DNA of 64,000 bases from Streptomyces hyaluromycini (GCF_002217755.1 NZ_BCFL01000018.1:806001-870000); one strand, 5' to 3'; positions 8,317 through 17,418 are shown, counted from the stretch's first letter. Notes: generated from the sequence alone by a model not told the origin. Numbers and translations: made by a program.

Positions 8317-8961
8317 ATGCCGAAGTTCTACGCGCGTCGACGAACCAGCATACTCGCGGCTCTTACCGGTCTCATAGCCTCCGTCGCACTGTTCAACTCC
8401 CCGAGCGCCTCCGCCGCCCTGCCCACCCCGGTCAGCGCGTCCACCGCCCGCACCTACCTCGCCTCCCTCACCGTGGCGACCGAGGTCAGGACCGGCTACG
8501 CGCGCGACCTGTTCCCGACCTGGGACACCATCAGCGGCACCTGCAACACCCGTGAGTGGATCCTCAAGCGCGACGGTACGAACGTCGTCACCAACTCCGC
8601 CTGCACCGCCACCAGCGGCAGCTGGTACTCCCCCTACGACGGCGCCACCTGGACCGCCGCCTCCGACGTCGACATCGACCACCTCGTGCCGCTGGCCGAG
8701 GCCTGGGACTCCGGTGCCCGCAACTGGACCACCGCCCAGCGCGAGGCCTTCGCCAACGACGTCACCCGCCCGCAGCTCCTCGCCGTCACGGACAACGTGA
8801 ACCAGTCCAAGGGCGACCAGGACCCGGCCACCTGGATGCCGTCGCTCACGTCCTACCGCTGCACCTACGTCCGCGCCTGGGTCCAGGTGAAGTACTACTA
8901 CGACCTCTCGGTGGACTCCGCCGAGAAGAGCGCGCTCACCAGCTACCTCTCCGCCTGCTGA
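8317..8961 (+). CDS. Secreted HNH-type nuclease (DUF1524/GmrSD C-terminal fold)
   Basis: This encodes 214 residues from ATG 8317, with an AAGGGAG site upstream. An RRR n-region, a hydrophobic core ILAALTGLIASVALF and an ASA cleavage site near residue 35 form a Sec signal peptide. The catalytic region near residues 122-170 shows DIDHLVPLAEAW, then LLAVTDNVNQSKGDQDP and WMP, the His and Asn/Lys pattern of the HNH (beta-beta-alpha metal) fold in DUF1524. Four Cys residues suggest two disulfides. It is probably an extracellular nuclease used for nutrient scavenging. The final residues AC end the ORF abruptly, normal for this family. Confidence 0.88.
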   Translation: MPKFYARRRTSILAALTGLIASVALFNSPSASAALPTPVSASTARTYLASLTVATEVRTGYARDLFPTWDTISGTCNTREWILKRDGTNVVTNSACTATSGSWYSPYDGATWTAASDVDIDHLVPLAEAWDSGARNWTTAQREAFANDVTRPQLLAVTDNVNQSKGDQDPATWMPSLTSYRCTYVRAWVQVKYYYDLSVDSAEKSALTSYLSAC

Positions 8962-9156
8962 ACCGACCGGGCGCAGCGGCGTCCCGCTTCCCCTGCGTTC
9001 CGGCCACGCTCCGCTCCCTCTCCGGAACTCCTCCGGATCTCCTCCGGGTCTCCTCCGGCTCTCTTTCCGGCGTCGGCACCTCCCCGCCGGCCTCCGTCGT
9101 TCCGTACCGTACGGGGCGACGGAGGCGAACCGACCGAGGAAGAGAGCGGAGCGATC

Positions 9157-10782
9157 GTGGCCGGACTGCGCCTGGGACCGCTGCTGAGGTACACCGACGG
9201 CTCGTCGGCGACCGTCTGGGTCGAGGCGAGCCGTCCGTGTACCGCCGAGGTGCGCTGCGCGGACGGCGCCGGCGGCACCGCGCGCACCTTCCAGGTGGCC
9301 GGCCACCACTACGCCCTGGTCCCGGTCACCGGTCTGACTCCGGGTACGTCACCGTCGTACGACGTCCTCCTGGACGGCACCCGCGTGTGGCCGCTGCCCG
9401 GCTCCCCTTTCCCGCCCTCGGAGATCCGCAGCCCGGCCGCCGGCGCCGGCCTCGACGTCGTCCTCGGCTCCTGCCGCTGGGCCGCCCCGCCGGCCGACGG
9501 CCACGACCCGGTCGGCCCGGACGCCCTGGACAGCCTGGCCGCGCGCATCGCCGCCGGCGGTCAACGGCCGGACGTGCTGCTGCTGTTGGGCGACCAGGTG
9601 TACGCCGACGAGACCTCAGCGGCCACCCGGCACTGGCTGGCCGCCCGCCGCGACCTCGCGGAAGCACCCGGCGCCGAGGTCGCGGACTACGAGGAGTACA
9701 CCCGCCTCTACCACGAGTCCTGGCTGGACCCGGAGGTGCGCTGGCTGCTCTCCACGGTGCCCAGTTGCATGATCTTCGACGACCACGACGTCATCGACGA
9801 CTGGAACACCTCCGAGGCCTGGCTGGCCGACCTGCGTGCCAGCCCCTGGTGGCAGGAGCGGCTGCTGAGCGGGCTGATGTCGTACTGGGTCCATCAGCAC
9901 CTGGGCAACCTCTCGCCGGCCGACCTGGCCGCCGACCCGGTGTACGCGGCCGTGCGCTCCGCTCCCGACGGCACCGAGGAGCTGCGCGCCTTCGCCGCCG
10001 GGGCCGACGCCGATCCGGCCTCGGTGCGGTGGAGTTACCGGCGTGACTTCGGGCGGGTGCGGCTGCTGATGGTGGACACCCGGGCGGCGCGGGTGCTCGA
10101 CGAGCAGAGCCGCGCCATGCTCGACCCCGGCGAGGCCGAGTGGCTGCGCGAACAGGCGCTGGACGGCCGGGAGTCGTACGACCATCTCCTGGTCGGCACC
10201 TCGCTGCCCTGGCTGCTGCCGCACCTGATACACGACGTCGAGGCCTGGGACGCGGCGCTGTGCCGGGGCGAACGCGGCGCCCGCTGGGCGGAGTTCGGGG
10301 AACGGCTGCGCCGTGCGGCCGACCTGGAGCACTGGGCGGCCTTCCCGGAGTCCTTCGCCGAGCTGGCCGCCCTGTTCGCCCGGACCGGCTCCGGTCCCGG
10401 AGCGCCCGCCTCCATCTGCGTGCTCTCCGGAGACGTCCATCACGCGTACGTCGCCGAGCCCGCGTGGCCCGCCGGAGCCGCCCCCGACTCCCGTGTGCTG
10501 CAACTCACCTGCTCCCCCGTCCACAACTCCGTGCCGCCGACGATCCGGGTCGGTTTCCGGTTCGGCTGGAGCGCCCTCGCCCGGTTCCTCGGACGGCGGT
10601 TCGCCCGGCACGGGCGCTGTGCGCGACCACCGGTGACATGGCGGAAGAGGGGCGGACCGTGGTTCGGCAACCAGCTCATGACGCTGACGCTGCACGGCCG
10701 TTCGGCCCGGCTGCGGCTGGAGCGGGCCCGGCGGGACGGAACCCTGGAGACCGTGGAGGAGTCCGTCCTCACCACGCCATGA
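9157..10782 (+). CDS. PhoD-like metallophosphatase (alkaline phosphatase D family)
   Basis: This encodes 541 residues starting at GTG 9157. A Fn3-like N-terminal domain (about 1-95) precedes the metallophosphoesterase core: LLLLGDQVYADE near 145, FDDHDVIDDWN near 207, and LSGDVHHAYVAE near 430, which supply the metal-binding Asp, His and Asn residues. No Sec or Tat signal peptide is visible, so this is the cytoplasmic subgroup rather than the secreted PhoD. The likely activity is phosphodiester or phosphomonoester hydrolysis. The C-terminal 70 residues are basic (FLGRRFARHGRCAR). Confidence 0.87.
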   Translation: MAGLRLGPLLRYTDGSSATVWVEASRPCTAEVRCADGAGGTARTFQVAGHHYALVPVTGLTPGTSPSYDVLLDGTRVWPLPGSPFPPSEIRSPAAGAGLDVVLGSCRWAAPPADGHDPVGPDALDSLAARIAAGGQRPDVLLLLGDQVYADETSAATRHWLAARRDLAEAPGAEVADYEEYTRLYHESWLDPEVRWLLSTVPSCMIFDDHDVIDDWNTSEAWLADLRASPWWQERLLSGLMSYWVHQHLGNLSPADLAADPVYAAVRSAPDGTEELRAFAAGADADPASVRWSYRRDFGRVRLLMVDTRAARVLDEQSRAMLDPGEAEWLREQALDGRESYDHLLVGTSLPWLLPHLIHDVEAWDAALCRGERGARWAEFGERLRRAADLEHWAAFPESFAELAALFARTGSGPGAPASICVLSGDVHHAYVAEPAWPAGAAPDSRVLQLTCSPVHNSVPPTIRVGFRFGWSALARFLGRRFARHGRCARPPVTWRKRGGPWFGNQLMTLTLHGRSARLRLERARRDGTLETVEESVLTTP

Positions 10783-10939
10783 GGGACGACTGAGGGACAT
10801 CCGAGGGGCAACTGGGGTGTGTGTGGCGCACGTTGGCAACTGTTAACCGCGACGGCATGATGAGGCGGACCGTCCGCTTCCTGATCCCGTGCGGACGGTG
10901 TTCCTGCCCTGCGCCCCCACCCGCCCGGGAGTCACGTCC

Positions 10940-12916
10940 TTGTCTTCCTCCCCACAGGAGTCCCCCCAGCACCCGGTCCCGGAGCCGATCCAGGAGCCGG
11001 TCCAGGAGCCGGTCCAGGACCCGGCCCTGGAATCCGTGCCGGTCTCCGTCGCCCTGGTGGGCGCCGGCCCGCGCGGCACCAGCGTCCTGGAACGGCTCTG
11101 CGCCTCCGCCCCCGAACTGCTGCCCCCGGGCCGGCGCCTCACGGTCCATGTGATCGACCCGGCACAACCGGGCCCCGGCCGGGTCTGGCGTACGACGCAG
11201 TCGGCGGAGCTGCTGATGAACACCGTGGCGAGCCAGGTCACCCTGTTCACCGACGCCAGCGTGGACTGCGCGGGCCCCGTCCTGCCCGGCCCCAGCCTGC
11301 ACGCGTGGGCGGCCGGCGAGCTGGGCCCCGACGACTACCCGACCCGCGCCCACTACGGCCGTTACCTGGAGTGGGTGTTCGCGCGGACGGTCTCCCGGGC
11401 ACCGGCGGCGGTCCGCGTCGAGACGCACCGCGCCCGCGCCGTACGGCTCGACGACGCCCCCGACGGCCGCCAGACCCTCACTCTGGACGACGGCCGCACG
11501 CTGCCCGGCCTGGCGGCGGTGGTGCTGGCCCAGGGCCATCTCCCGGCGACGGCGTCCGCCGGGCAGCGCCGGCTCGCCGCCCACGCCGCCCGGCACGGCC
11601 TGCGGCACATCCCGCCCGCCAACCCGGCCGACGTCGACCTCACCCCGCTCGCGCCCGGCGAACCGGTACTGCTGCGCGGCCTGGGCCTCAACTTCTTCGA
11701 CCACCTGGCCCTGCTGACCACCGGCCGGGGCGGCCGTTACACCCGCACCCCCGACGGCACCGCCCTGCGCTACACCCCCTCCGGCCGCGAGCCCCGCCTG
11801 TACGCGGGCTCCCGGCGCGGCATCCCGTACCAGGCACGCGGCGACAACGCCAAGGGCCCGCACGGCCGCCACACCCCGCTCCTCCTCACCCCCGAGGTGA
11901 TCACGGGTTTCCGCAGCCGCGCGGACTCCGGCGCGGCGCCCGACTTCCTCGCGGAGATCTGGCCACTGGTCGCCAAGGAGGTGGAGACGGTCTACTACGC
12001 GGCCCTGACCGGCGACCCGGAGTTCACCGAGCGCTTCCTCGCGGCCGGCGGCCGGCCCGCGGAGACGGCCGTACTCGACGCCCACGGCGTGCCGGAACCG
12101 GACCGCTGGTCCTGGGAGCGGCTCCAGCACCCGTACCGGGAACGGAAGTTCACCGGTCCCGAGCAGTGGCGGGCCTGGCTCCTGGGATATCTGCGCGAGG
12201 ACGCGGCACAGGCCGCCCTCGGCAATGTGCGGGGCCCGCTCAAGGCCGCCCTGGACGTGCTGCGCGACCTGCGCAACGAGATACGGCTGATCGTCGACCA
12301 CGGCGGCCTGGCCGGTGCCTCCCGGCGCGCCCATCTGGACGGCTGGTACACCCCGCTCAACGCCTTCCTGTCCATCGGCCCGCCCCGCCGCCGGATCGAG
12401 GAGTTCGCCGCGCTGCTGGCGGCGGGCGTGGTGGAAGTGCTGGGTCCGGGGCTGGAGGTGGACCTCGGGGACGGCGCCTGGGTGGCCCGCTCCCCCGAGA
12501 TACCCGGCTCGGCGGTCCGGGTGACCACCCTTGTCGAGGCCCGCCTCCCCGAGCCGGACCTGCGCCGCACCGCCGACGCACTGCTGGCCGGACTGCTCCG
12601 CGAGGGCGCGTGCCGCCCGCACGTGGCGGACGGCCACGAGACCGGCGGCGTCGACGTGACACCGCGCCCGTACCGCCTCATCGGCCGTCACGGCCGCCCG
12701 CACGCACGGCGGTTCGCCTTCGGGGTGCCCACGGAGGGGGTGCACTGGGTGACCGCGGCGGGAGCCCGGCCGGGCGTGGACTCGGTGACCCTGTCGGACG
12801 CGGACGCGATCGCGCGGGCAGTACTCCGTATCGCCGCGGCCGCGCCGGGATCACGGCCGGAGGCGGCCCCGGAACGGCCGACGGCGGCCGAACGGAACAC
12901 ACCGGTCACCGTATGA
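10940..12916 (+). CDS. FAD/NAD(P)-binding protein (NAD_binding_9 family)
   Basis: This encodes 658 residues from TTG 10940, which has GGGAG eight bases upstream; a GTG at 10889 is in frame but lacks a site. Residues 10-35 are a degenerate repeat of E-P-V-Q units. The dinucleotide fold begins near residue 39 with VALVGAGPRGTSVLERL, and a second motif is AAVVLAQGHLPAT. The family is broad and often lies in lysine/ornithine N-hydroxylase-like or natural-product contexts; no biosynthetic partner is adjacent. The substrate is unknown. Confidence 0.75.
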   Translation: MSSSPQESPQHPVPEPIQEPVQEPVQDPALESVPVSVALVGAGPRGTSVLERLCASAPELLPPGRRLTVHVIDPAQPGPGRVWRTTQSAELLMNTVASQVTLFTDASVDCAGPVLPGPSLHAWAAGELGPDDYPTRAHYGRYLEWVFARTVSRAPAAVRVETHRARAVRLDDAPDGRQTLTLDDGRTLPGLAAVVLAQGHLPATASAGQRRLAAHAARHGLRHIPPANPADVDLTPLAPGEPVLLRGLGLNFFDHLALLTTGRGGRYTRTPDGTALRYTPSGREPRLYAGSRRGIPYQARGDNAKGPHGRHTPLLLTPEVITGFRSRADSGAAPDFLAEIWPLVAKEVETVYYAALTGDPEFTERFLAAGGRPAETAVLDAHGVPEPDRWSWERLQHPYRERKFTGPEQWRAWLLGYLREDAAQAALGNVRGPLKAALDVLRDLRNEIRLIVDHGGLAGASRRAHLDGWYTPLNAFLSIGPPRRRIEEFAALLAAGVVEVLGPGLEVDLGDGAWVARSPEIPGSAVRVTTLVEARLPEPDLRRTADALLAGLLREGACRPHVADGHETGGVDVTPRPYRLIGRHGRPHARRFAFGVPTEGVHWVTAAGARPGVDSVTLSDADAIARAVLRIAAAAPGSRPEAAPERPTAAERNTPVTV

Positions 12917-12943
12917 CACTGCATGACACCGCATGACACACGC
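12914..12943. repeat. Three 10-bp direct repeats after the FAD-protein stop
   Basis: Three units resembling GCATGACACC follow one another (GTATGACACT, GCATGACACC, GCATGACACA), the first overlapping the stop codon. It is too short for a CRISPR or terminator. No function is assigned. Confidence 0.55.
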
Positions 12944-13068
12944 CTGACCCTCCGCTGATAACCCTTTGCCGAACATACGAAGCCCCCGTGACACTCCTGT
13001 CACACCCCCCGCGTACGCTGTATGGCTGTCGTCGGGGGGCGCAACAGGACAATCGCGGGGGAACCGTC

Positions 13069-13680
13069 GTGTGGGAAAGCGTGGGCTCACTGGAGGCCGG
13101 GCCATGGATATACGCCATGGTGGCCCTCTCCGTGCTGCTTGATGTGTTCCTGCCGGTCCTGCCGAGCGGGGTGCTCGTCATCACCGCGGCCACCGCAGCG
13201 GCGGGCACCGGAGCGTCGGCCGGACAGGTCCCGCCGCACGCCCTGCCGGACATCCTGGCGCTGACCCTCTGCGCGGCCACCGCATCGGTCCTCGGCGACC
13301 TGGTTGCCTACCGGCTGGCCCGGCGCGGCGGGGCCCGCCTGGACCGCGCCATCGCCCGCTCCCGGCGGCTCAGCAGCGCGCAGGAACGTCTCGGCGAGGC
13401 CCTGTCCCGAGGCGGCGGCGCGCTGGTGGTACTGGCCCGCTTCGCCCCGGCCGGCCGCTCGATCGTCTCCCTCGGCGCCGGCGCGACCCACCGCAGCGTC
13501 CGCGACTTCCTCCCCTGGTCCGCCCTGGCAGGCCTGACCTGGGCGATCTACAGCGTTGCCCTCGGCTGGCTGGGCGCCCAGTGGCTGGGTGCGACCTGGA
13601 TGGCGACGGCGGTATCGGTCGCAGCGCTGTTCGGCGCGGGAGCGGGCGCGGGGTACCTGATGCGAAGACGCCCCGCCTGA
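13069..13680 (+). CDS. DedA/VTT-family membrane protein
   Basis: This encodes 203 residues; I chose GTG 13069, which follows GGGGGAA by 5 bases. It shows the DedA (SNARE-associated Golgi) layout: a first hydrophobic hairpin around PVLPSGVLVITAA, a GDLVAYRLARRGG amphipathic segment, then ARFAPAGRSIVSLGAG (the F/A-R-F-x-P-x-x-R motif that in this family replaces the ion-binding loop), and two final helices. Family members act as lipid scramblases or flippases and affect membrane homeostasis. It is monocistronic, converging on a DUF2277 gene. Confidence 0.82.
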   Translation: MWESVGSLEAGPWIYAMVALSVLLDVFLPVLPSGVLVITAATAAAGTGASAGQVPPHALPDILALTLCAATASVLGDLVAYRLARRGGARLDRAIARSRRLSSAQERLGEALSRGGGALVVLARFAPAGRSIVSLGAGATHRSVRDFLPWSALAGLTWAIYSVALGWLGAQWLGATWMATAVSVAALFGAGAGAGYLMRRRPA

Positions 13681-13732
13681 ACCATGCCTCGCCCACCCGG
13701 CAAGCGCCGGTGAGCATCCCCACCCTCCTGCC

Positions 13733-13963
13733 TCAGCCCCCGCCCGCGGCCGCCTGCCCCCGCACCTCCAGTCCCCCCAGCAACGCGGCGGTGGCCTCCG
13801 CAACCGCATCCACCGCCCGCTCGAACACCTCCCGGTTGTGCGCGGCCGGCGCCCGGAACCCGGACACCTTCCGCACGTACTGCAACGCGGCAGCACGGAT
13901 CTCGTCCTCCGTGGCCTCCTCGGCCAGCTGAGGCGGACGCAGGGTCTTGATACTCCGGCACAT
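13733..13963 (-). CDS. DUF2277 protein
   Basis: This encodes 76 residues from ATG 13963. It begins MCRSIKTLRPP and continues with EEIRAAALQYVRKVSGFRAPA, the hallmark of DUF2277, a small conserved helical family of unknown function in actinobacteria and proteobacteria. The N-terminal Cys is conserved. The Gly/Ala-rich tail is probably disordered. It is divergent from the reductase gene at 14055 with a 91-bp shared upstream region. Confidence 0.8.
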   Translation of the reverse strand: MCRSIKTLRPPQLAEEATEDEIRAAALQYVRKVSGFRAPAAHNREVFERAVDAVAEATAALLGGLEVRGQAAAGGG

Positions 13964-14054
13964 GTCCCCAGTCTCCCGCAGACCCCCTCCTTCCTGCGAG
14001 GATCTTCCAGAGGCGGCCACCGCTCCCGGGGCCGACCGACGAGAGGACAACTCC

Positions 14055-14993
14055 ATGCCGAACAGCCCGAACAGCCCGGACACGCCGAAGGCTCCCGCCC
14101 CTCACCTCACCGTCGCCGTCCTCGGCCCCGGCGGCGTCGGCGGCCTGCTCGCGGCCCTGCTCTCCCGCTCCGGCCACCGCGTCCTCTGCCTCGCGAGCGA
14201 GGAGACCGCGCACACGCTCCGTACCACCGGCATCCACGTCCGCAGCCCCCTGTTCGGCGACTTCACGGCCCCCGTCGAGGCCGACACGGCCCTCCGCGAA
14301 CCGGTCGACACCTGCCTGGTCACCGTCAAGGCCACCGCCCTGGACGCGGCCCTCACCCGGATCCCGCCCTCGGCCCTCGGCGACGCCCTCCTCGTACCGT
14401 TCCTGAACGGCGTGGAACACCCCGCGCTGCTGCGCGCCCGCTACGCCCCGGACCGCGTGGTTCCGTCCGTGATCCGCGTCGAGTCCACCCGCACGGCCCC
14501 CGGCCTGGTCGAACACACCAGCCCCTTCGCGGAGATCGACCTGACCGGCGCCAAGGTCCCCCGCCCCCGCCTGGAGGCCCTGGCCGAAGCCCTCACCGCC
14601 GCCGGCCCGGCCACCCGCGTCCTGGACGACGAAACCACCACCCTCTGGGCGAAGATGGCGTTCCTCGCCCCGCTCGCCCTTCTCACCACCCGCTACGCCC
14701 TCCCCCTCGGCGAGGCCCGCACCCGGCACCGCGAGGAACTGGCGTCCCTCGTGGCGGAGACGGCGGCGGTCAGCCGGGCCTGCGGCGCCCCCGCCGACCC
14801 GGCCCGGGCACTGGCCCGCTACGACGCCTTCCCGCCCGCCACCAAGTCCTCGATGCAGCGCGACGCGGAGGCCGGCCGCCCGCTCGAACTCGACGCGATC
14901 GGGGGCGCGTTGCTGCGCGCGGCGGACCGGCACGGCGTACCCGTGCCGGTGACGGCACGCATCGTCAGGGAGTTGCGCGAGGCCGGACGCTAG
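14055..14993 (+). CDS. 2-dehydropantoate 2-reductase (PanE/ApbA) family protein
   Basis: This encodes 312 residues from ATG 14055, with GAGAGGAC upstream. The NADPH-binding loop is LGPGGVGGLLAALL near residue 20. The catalytic lysine is in WAKMAFLAPLALLT near 200. The C-terminal helical domain has SSMQRDAEAGRPLELDAIGGALL, close to the family signature. The classical reaction reduces 2-dehydropantoate to pantoate in coenzyme A synthesis; many paralogues act on other 2-oxo acids, so the physiological substrate is open. Its stop codon shares the tetramer CTAG with the convergent trpF-like gene. Confidence 0.87.
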   Translation: MPNSPNSPDTPKAPAPHLTVAVLGPGGVGGLLAALLSRSGHRVLCLASEETAHTLRTTGIHVRSPLFGDFTAPVEADTALREPVDTCLVTVKATALDAALTRIPPSALGDALLVPFLNGVEHPALLRARYAPDRVVPSVIRVESTRTAPGLVEHTSPFAEIDLTGAKVPRPRLEALAEALTAAGPATRVLDDETTTLWAKMAFLAPLALLTTRYALPLGEARTRHREELASLVAETAAVSRACGAPADPARALARYDAFPPATKSSMQRDAEAGRPLELDAIGGALLRAADRHGVPVPVTARIVRELREAGR

Positions 14994-15577
14994 CGGCTGC
15001 CGCGCCCGGGGGTACGCCCGGGGGCTCGGGCGGCGGCGACGAAGGCGGCCATCTTCTCGCGGCTCTTGACCCCCGGCGCGGTCTCGACACTGCTGGAGAC
15101 GTCCACGCCGTAGGGCCCGAACTCCTCGATGACACCGGCCACGTTGTGCTCGTCGAGGCCGCCGGCGATCACCACCTTCCCCGGCACCCCGCCGACCCAG
15201 TCGGGGATGTCCTCGAACACGCCACTGCCGGCGCTGGCGTCGTAGAAGAAGTACTGGAGCGCCTCCGGCTTCCCGGGCGGGGTGCCGGAGGCGAGGGCGA
15301 GGTTCGGGATGTCGGCCGTCTCGTAGATCTGGACGGTGTCGAAGTGCCCGGCGACGGCGGCCGTCTCGGCGTGGGTCAGGGCCACGGCGAAGACGGTGAT
15401 CCGTCCCCGGGCGTATTCGGCGAGCGCCACGGCCCGCTCCGGCGGGCAGTACCGCTTGCTCTTCGGGGTCACGACGATCCCGACGGCGTCGTATCCCAGC
15501 TCGACGGCCCAGTCGATCTGCTGCTCCTGGGTGAGCCCGCACACCTTCACGAACGTCGGCTGCCGCTGCCCGCTCAT
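14990..15577 (-). CDS. trpF: Phosphoribosylanthranilate isomerase (TrpF) homologue
   Basis: This encodes 195 residues from ATG 15577. It aligns along the whole (beta/alpha)8 barrel: FVKVCGLTQEQQIDWAVELG with the catalytic Cys13, VTPKSKRYCPPERA, FFYDASAGSGVFEDIPDW with the expected acid Asp, GGLDEHNVAGVI, and GVDVSSSVETAPGVK near the C-terminus. The usual DVSSGVE is DVSSSVE here. TrpF isomerises PRA to CdRP in tryptophan synthesis. Streptomyces normally uses the bifunctional HisA/PriA for this step, so a separate TrpF homologue is unusual. No other trp gene is adjacent. Confidence 0.8.
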   Translation of the reverse strand: MSGQRQPTFVKVCGLTQEQQIDWAVELGYDAVGIVVTPKSKRYCPPERAVALAEYARGRITVFAVALTHAETAAVAGHFDTVQIYETADIPNLALASGTPPGKPEALQYFFYDASAGSGVFEDIPDWVGGVPGKVVIAGGLDEHNVAGVIEEFGPYGVDVSSSVETAPGVKSREKMAAFVAAARAPGRTPGRGSR

Positions 15578-15652
15578 CCTGTCCTTGCTCCGTTCTCCCG
15601 CCCGGCGGGAACACGATCCTGTCCTCCAGCTTCTCAGTCCGCGGGCCGGGGC

Positions 15653-15853
15653 GTTGTCAGTGGCGGCCCCGACGAGCACCGGCAGCACGAGCGCCGCGTC
15701 CTGGCGGCCCTCGCAACCGCATTCGGCGTCCGCCTGCCCCGGTTCGCCCTCACCCGAGGCCGCCTGCACACCATCGGCACCCGCCCCTGGAACCGCGCCC
15801 CGGGCCCGGGCGAGCCATACCTGGCCATCCGCTTCGTGCCGCACCGGCCGTAG
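15653..15853 (+). pseudogene. Possible 3' gene remnant, unidentified
   Basis: An open frame with strongly coding-like third positions (mostly G/C) ends at TAG 15851-15853 and reads HERRVLAALATAFG, RLHTIGTRPWNRAPGPGEPY, LAIRFVPHRP. No start codon with a ribosome binding site lies just upstream, and the frame upstream is the antisense of trpF. It looks like the C-terminal end of a decayed gene. I do not recognise the family. Confidence 0.3.
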
Positions 15854-15866
15854 CGGAGTCTCCCTC

Positions 15867-16517
15867 CTACGCCCCTGGGCTGCTGGTCGCGTCACCGTGG
15901 CGGGGACGGACCCGTGTCGGCCGGGTCCACGGTATGAGTGCCGGGACGCGGGCGCGGTAGGCGTCGTAGGCGGCCCCGAACCGGCCGGCCATGAGGGCGT
16001 CCTCGGTCCGCACCCGGCTCAGCAGCCACGGGACGGCGACCGCCAGGGCGGCTGTCCAGGCACCGAAGCCGCAGGCCAGCATGGCGCCGACGACCAGTCC
16101 GAGCAGGCCGGTGTATATGGGATGGCGAACCAGCCCGTAGGGCCCGTCGGTACGCAGTTCGTGATGCTCCTGGACCGTCGGGACGCTGGCCCACATCGTG
16201 CCCAGGACCCAGCGGGCCCACAGCAGCAGTGCGGTGGAGGCGACGGCGAGCAGGGCGCCCAGGAGGGCGAGTTCAGGCTGCCAGTACTGCAGGCGGTGCC
16301 AGAACCCTCCGGTGTGCCCGACCAGCCAGGAGAACAGCCACGCGCCGGCGACCAGCAGAACCCGGCGGGGCAGCGTGCGGCGCAGTCCGCGCACCCAGCC
16401 GCGCGCACCGGCCTGGCTCTTCAAGCCGAAGTAGACAGCACCCGCGATCCAGGCCACGACGAAGACCAGAACGCAGACGCCGGTGAGAGCGACGAGTGCC
16501 GAGTGCAGTGATCCCAT
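15867..16517 (-). CDS. Isoprenylcysteine carboxyl methyltransferase (ICMT/PEMT)-like membrane protein
   Basis: This encodes 216 residues from ATG 16517. About five membrane helices are visible. The signature YGLVRHPIYTGLLGLVVGAM near residues 125-145 is the S-adenosylmethionine-binding RHPxYxG motif of the ICMT/phospholipid methyltransferase superfamily, followed by RTEDALMAGRFGAAYDAYRAR (E and YxxY motif). It methylates a lipid or small hydrophobic substrate not determinable here. Several bacterial relatives lie in terpenoid or lipid contexts, but the neighbours give no hint. Confidence 0.85.
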   Translation of the reverse strand: MGSLHSALVALTGVCVLVFVVAWIAGAVYFGLKSQAGARGWVRGLRRTLPRRVLLVAGAWLFSWLVGHTGGFWHRLQYWQPELALLGALLAVASTALLLWARWVLGTMWASVPTVQEHHELRTDGPYGLVRHPIYTGLLGLVVGAMLACGFGAWTAALAVAVPWLLSRVRTEDALMAGRFGAAYDAYRARVPALIPWTRPTRVRPRHGDATSSPGA

Positions 16518-16613
16518 GCCTCAAGGCTCCTCCGGCACCCGGCCGATCACCACCACCCACGGGCCGATGGAGAGGGCCTCCACCCACCGGTCGAGTCCCG
16601 GTCCGGTATCGGT

Positions 16614-16949
16614 ATGAGGGCGAGGCCGACGGAGTCTGCGGCTCCGGGGGACGCTGCCGCGGTGGACGGCGGAATAAGACGGTACGCGAAGTGGGCAGGG
16701 GACGTGGTCGCGGCGGTGGCCATGGTGGTGTTCGAGGCGGTCGCGGTGTTCGGAGCCCTGGCCATTTTGATGCTCGGCACGATGGGGGCGGCGTGGGTCC
16801 CACTGGCGTGCTTCGGAGGCCTCGCCCTGTGCGCGGGGATCATCGCGGCGGCGGCGTGGAGCGCACGGATGTGGGTCACGGCGGTGGTGCAGGGGCTGGT
16901 CACCGGGGGTTGCCTGGCGGCGGTGATCCACCTCTGGGGCGGCGCGTGA
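16614..16949 (+). CDS. Small membrane protein, hypothetical
   Basis: This encodes 111 residues from ATG 16614. Three hydrophobic helices (VVAAVAMVVFEAVAVFGALA, a central one near 62-82 and a C-terminal one near 88-108) follow a 25-residue hydrophilic N-terminus. No family is recognised. Third-position GC is high, which supports coding. It is divergent from the ICMT-like gene. Confidence 0.6.
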   Translation: MRARPTESAAPGDAAAVDGGIRRYAKWAGDVVAAVAMVVFEAVAVFGALAILMLGTMGAAWVPLACFGGLALCAGIIAAAAWSARMWVTAVVQGLVTGGCLAAVIHLWGGA

Positions 16950-17041
16950 CGACGCGATCCGACGACACCGCGCGCGCATCGAACACATGAACCCCACGAA
17001 CAAACTCGCCACCTAAAATCGAACAGGCGTACCATTGCCGC

Positions 17042-17371
17042 GTGGCTGCGACCTATGACTTTCCGAGTGACCTCCTCGCCGGTCAGGAGGAGCTGCATCA
17101 GGTCCGGGCCGAGCTGTCGGCCCTGCTGAAGCGGCTTCCCTGGTCGGTCGAGCCGCTGGACGGATTCAGCGACGAGGGCGGCTGGCGCAAGGTGGAGCGC
17201 CCCGCCTCCCCGGGCTGGACCGAGGACGAACAGGCGGAGGTGGAGAAGCTGCGCCGCCGCGAACACGAACTCGCGGTGTTCGTCAGCGGCCACCGCTTCT
17301 GGGCGGAGGTCACGGCGCCGGACCGCATGGACGCCCGAAGCCGCCTCAAGCACGCGCACGAGAAGGCCTGA
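17042..17371 (+). CDS. Conserved Streptomyces hypothetical protein
   Basis: This encodes 109 residues from GTG 17042. It contains PWSVEPLDGFSDEGGWRKVE and a helix EDEQAEVEKLRRREHELAVFV, then FWAEVTAPDRMDAR. It is soluble, acidic in the middle and widely conserved among Streptomyces; I know no function for it. It ends just before a strong terminator. Confidence 0.75.
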   Translation: MAATYDFPSDLLAGQEELHQVRAELSALLKRLPWSVEPLDGFSDEGGWRKVERPASPGWTEDEQAEVEKLRRREHELAVFVSGHRFWAEVTAPDRMDARSRLKHAHEKA

Positions 17372-17377
17372 GAACAC

Positions 17378-17412
17378 GAGGGGACCCCGGCCGCATCGGC
17401 CGGGGTCCTCTC
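17378..17412. terminator. Strong hairpin terminator
   Basis: GAGGGGACCCCGGCCG (17378-17393) pairs with CGGCCGGGGTCCTCTC (17397-17412) around a 3-base loop, a 16-bp nearly perfect stem. It lies between the hypothetical gene and the convergent tRNA gene and probably serves both. Confidence 0.85.
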
Positions 17413-17418
17413 GTCACG

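Noticed and set aside
8317..8961. Secreted HNH nuclease as part of a restriction system
   Set aside because: It has a signal peptide and no methylase or GmrS-like partner nearby; a scavenging nuclease is more likely.
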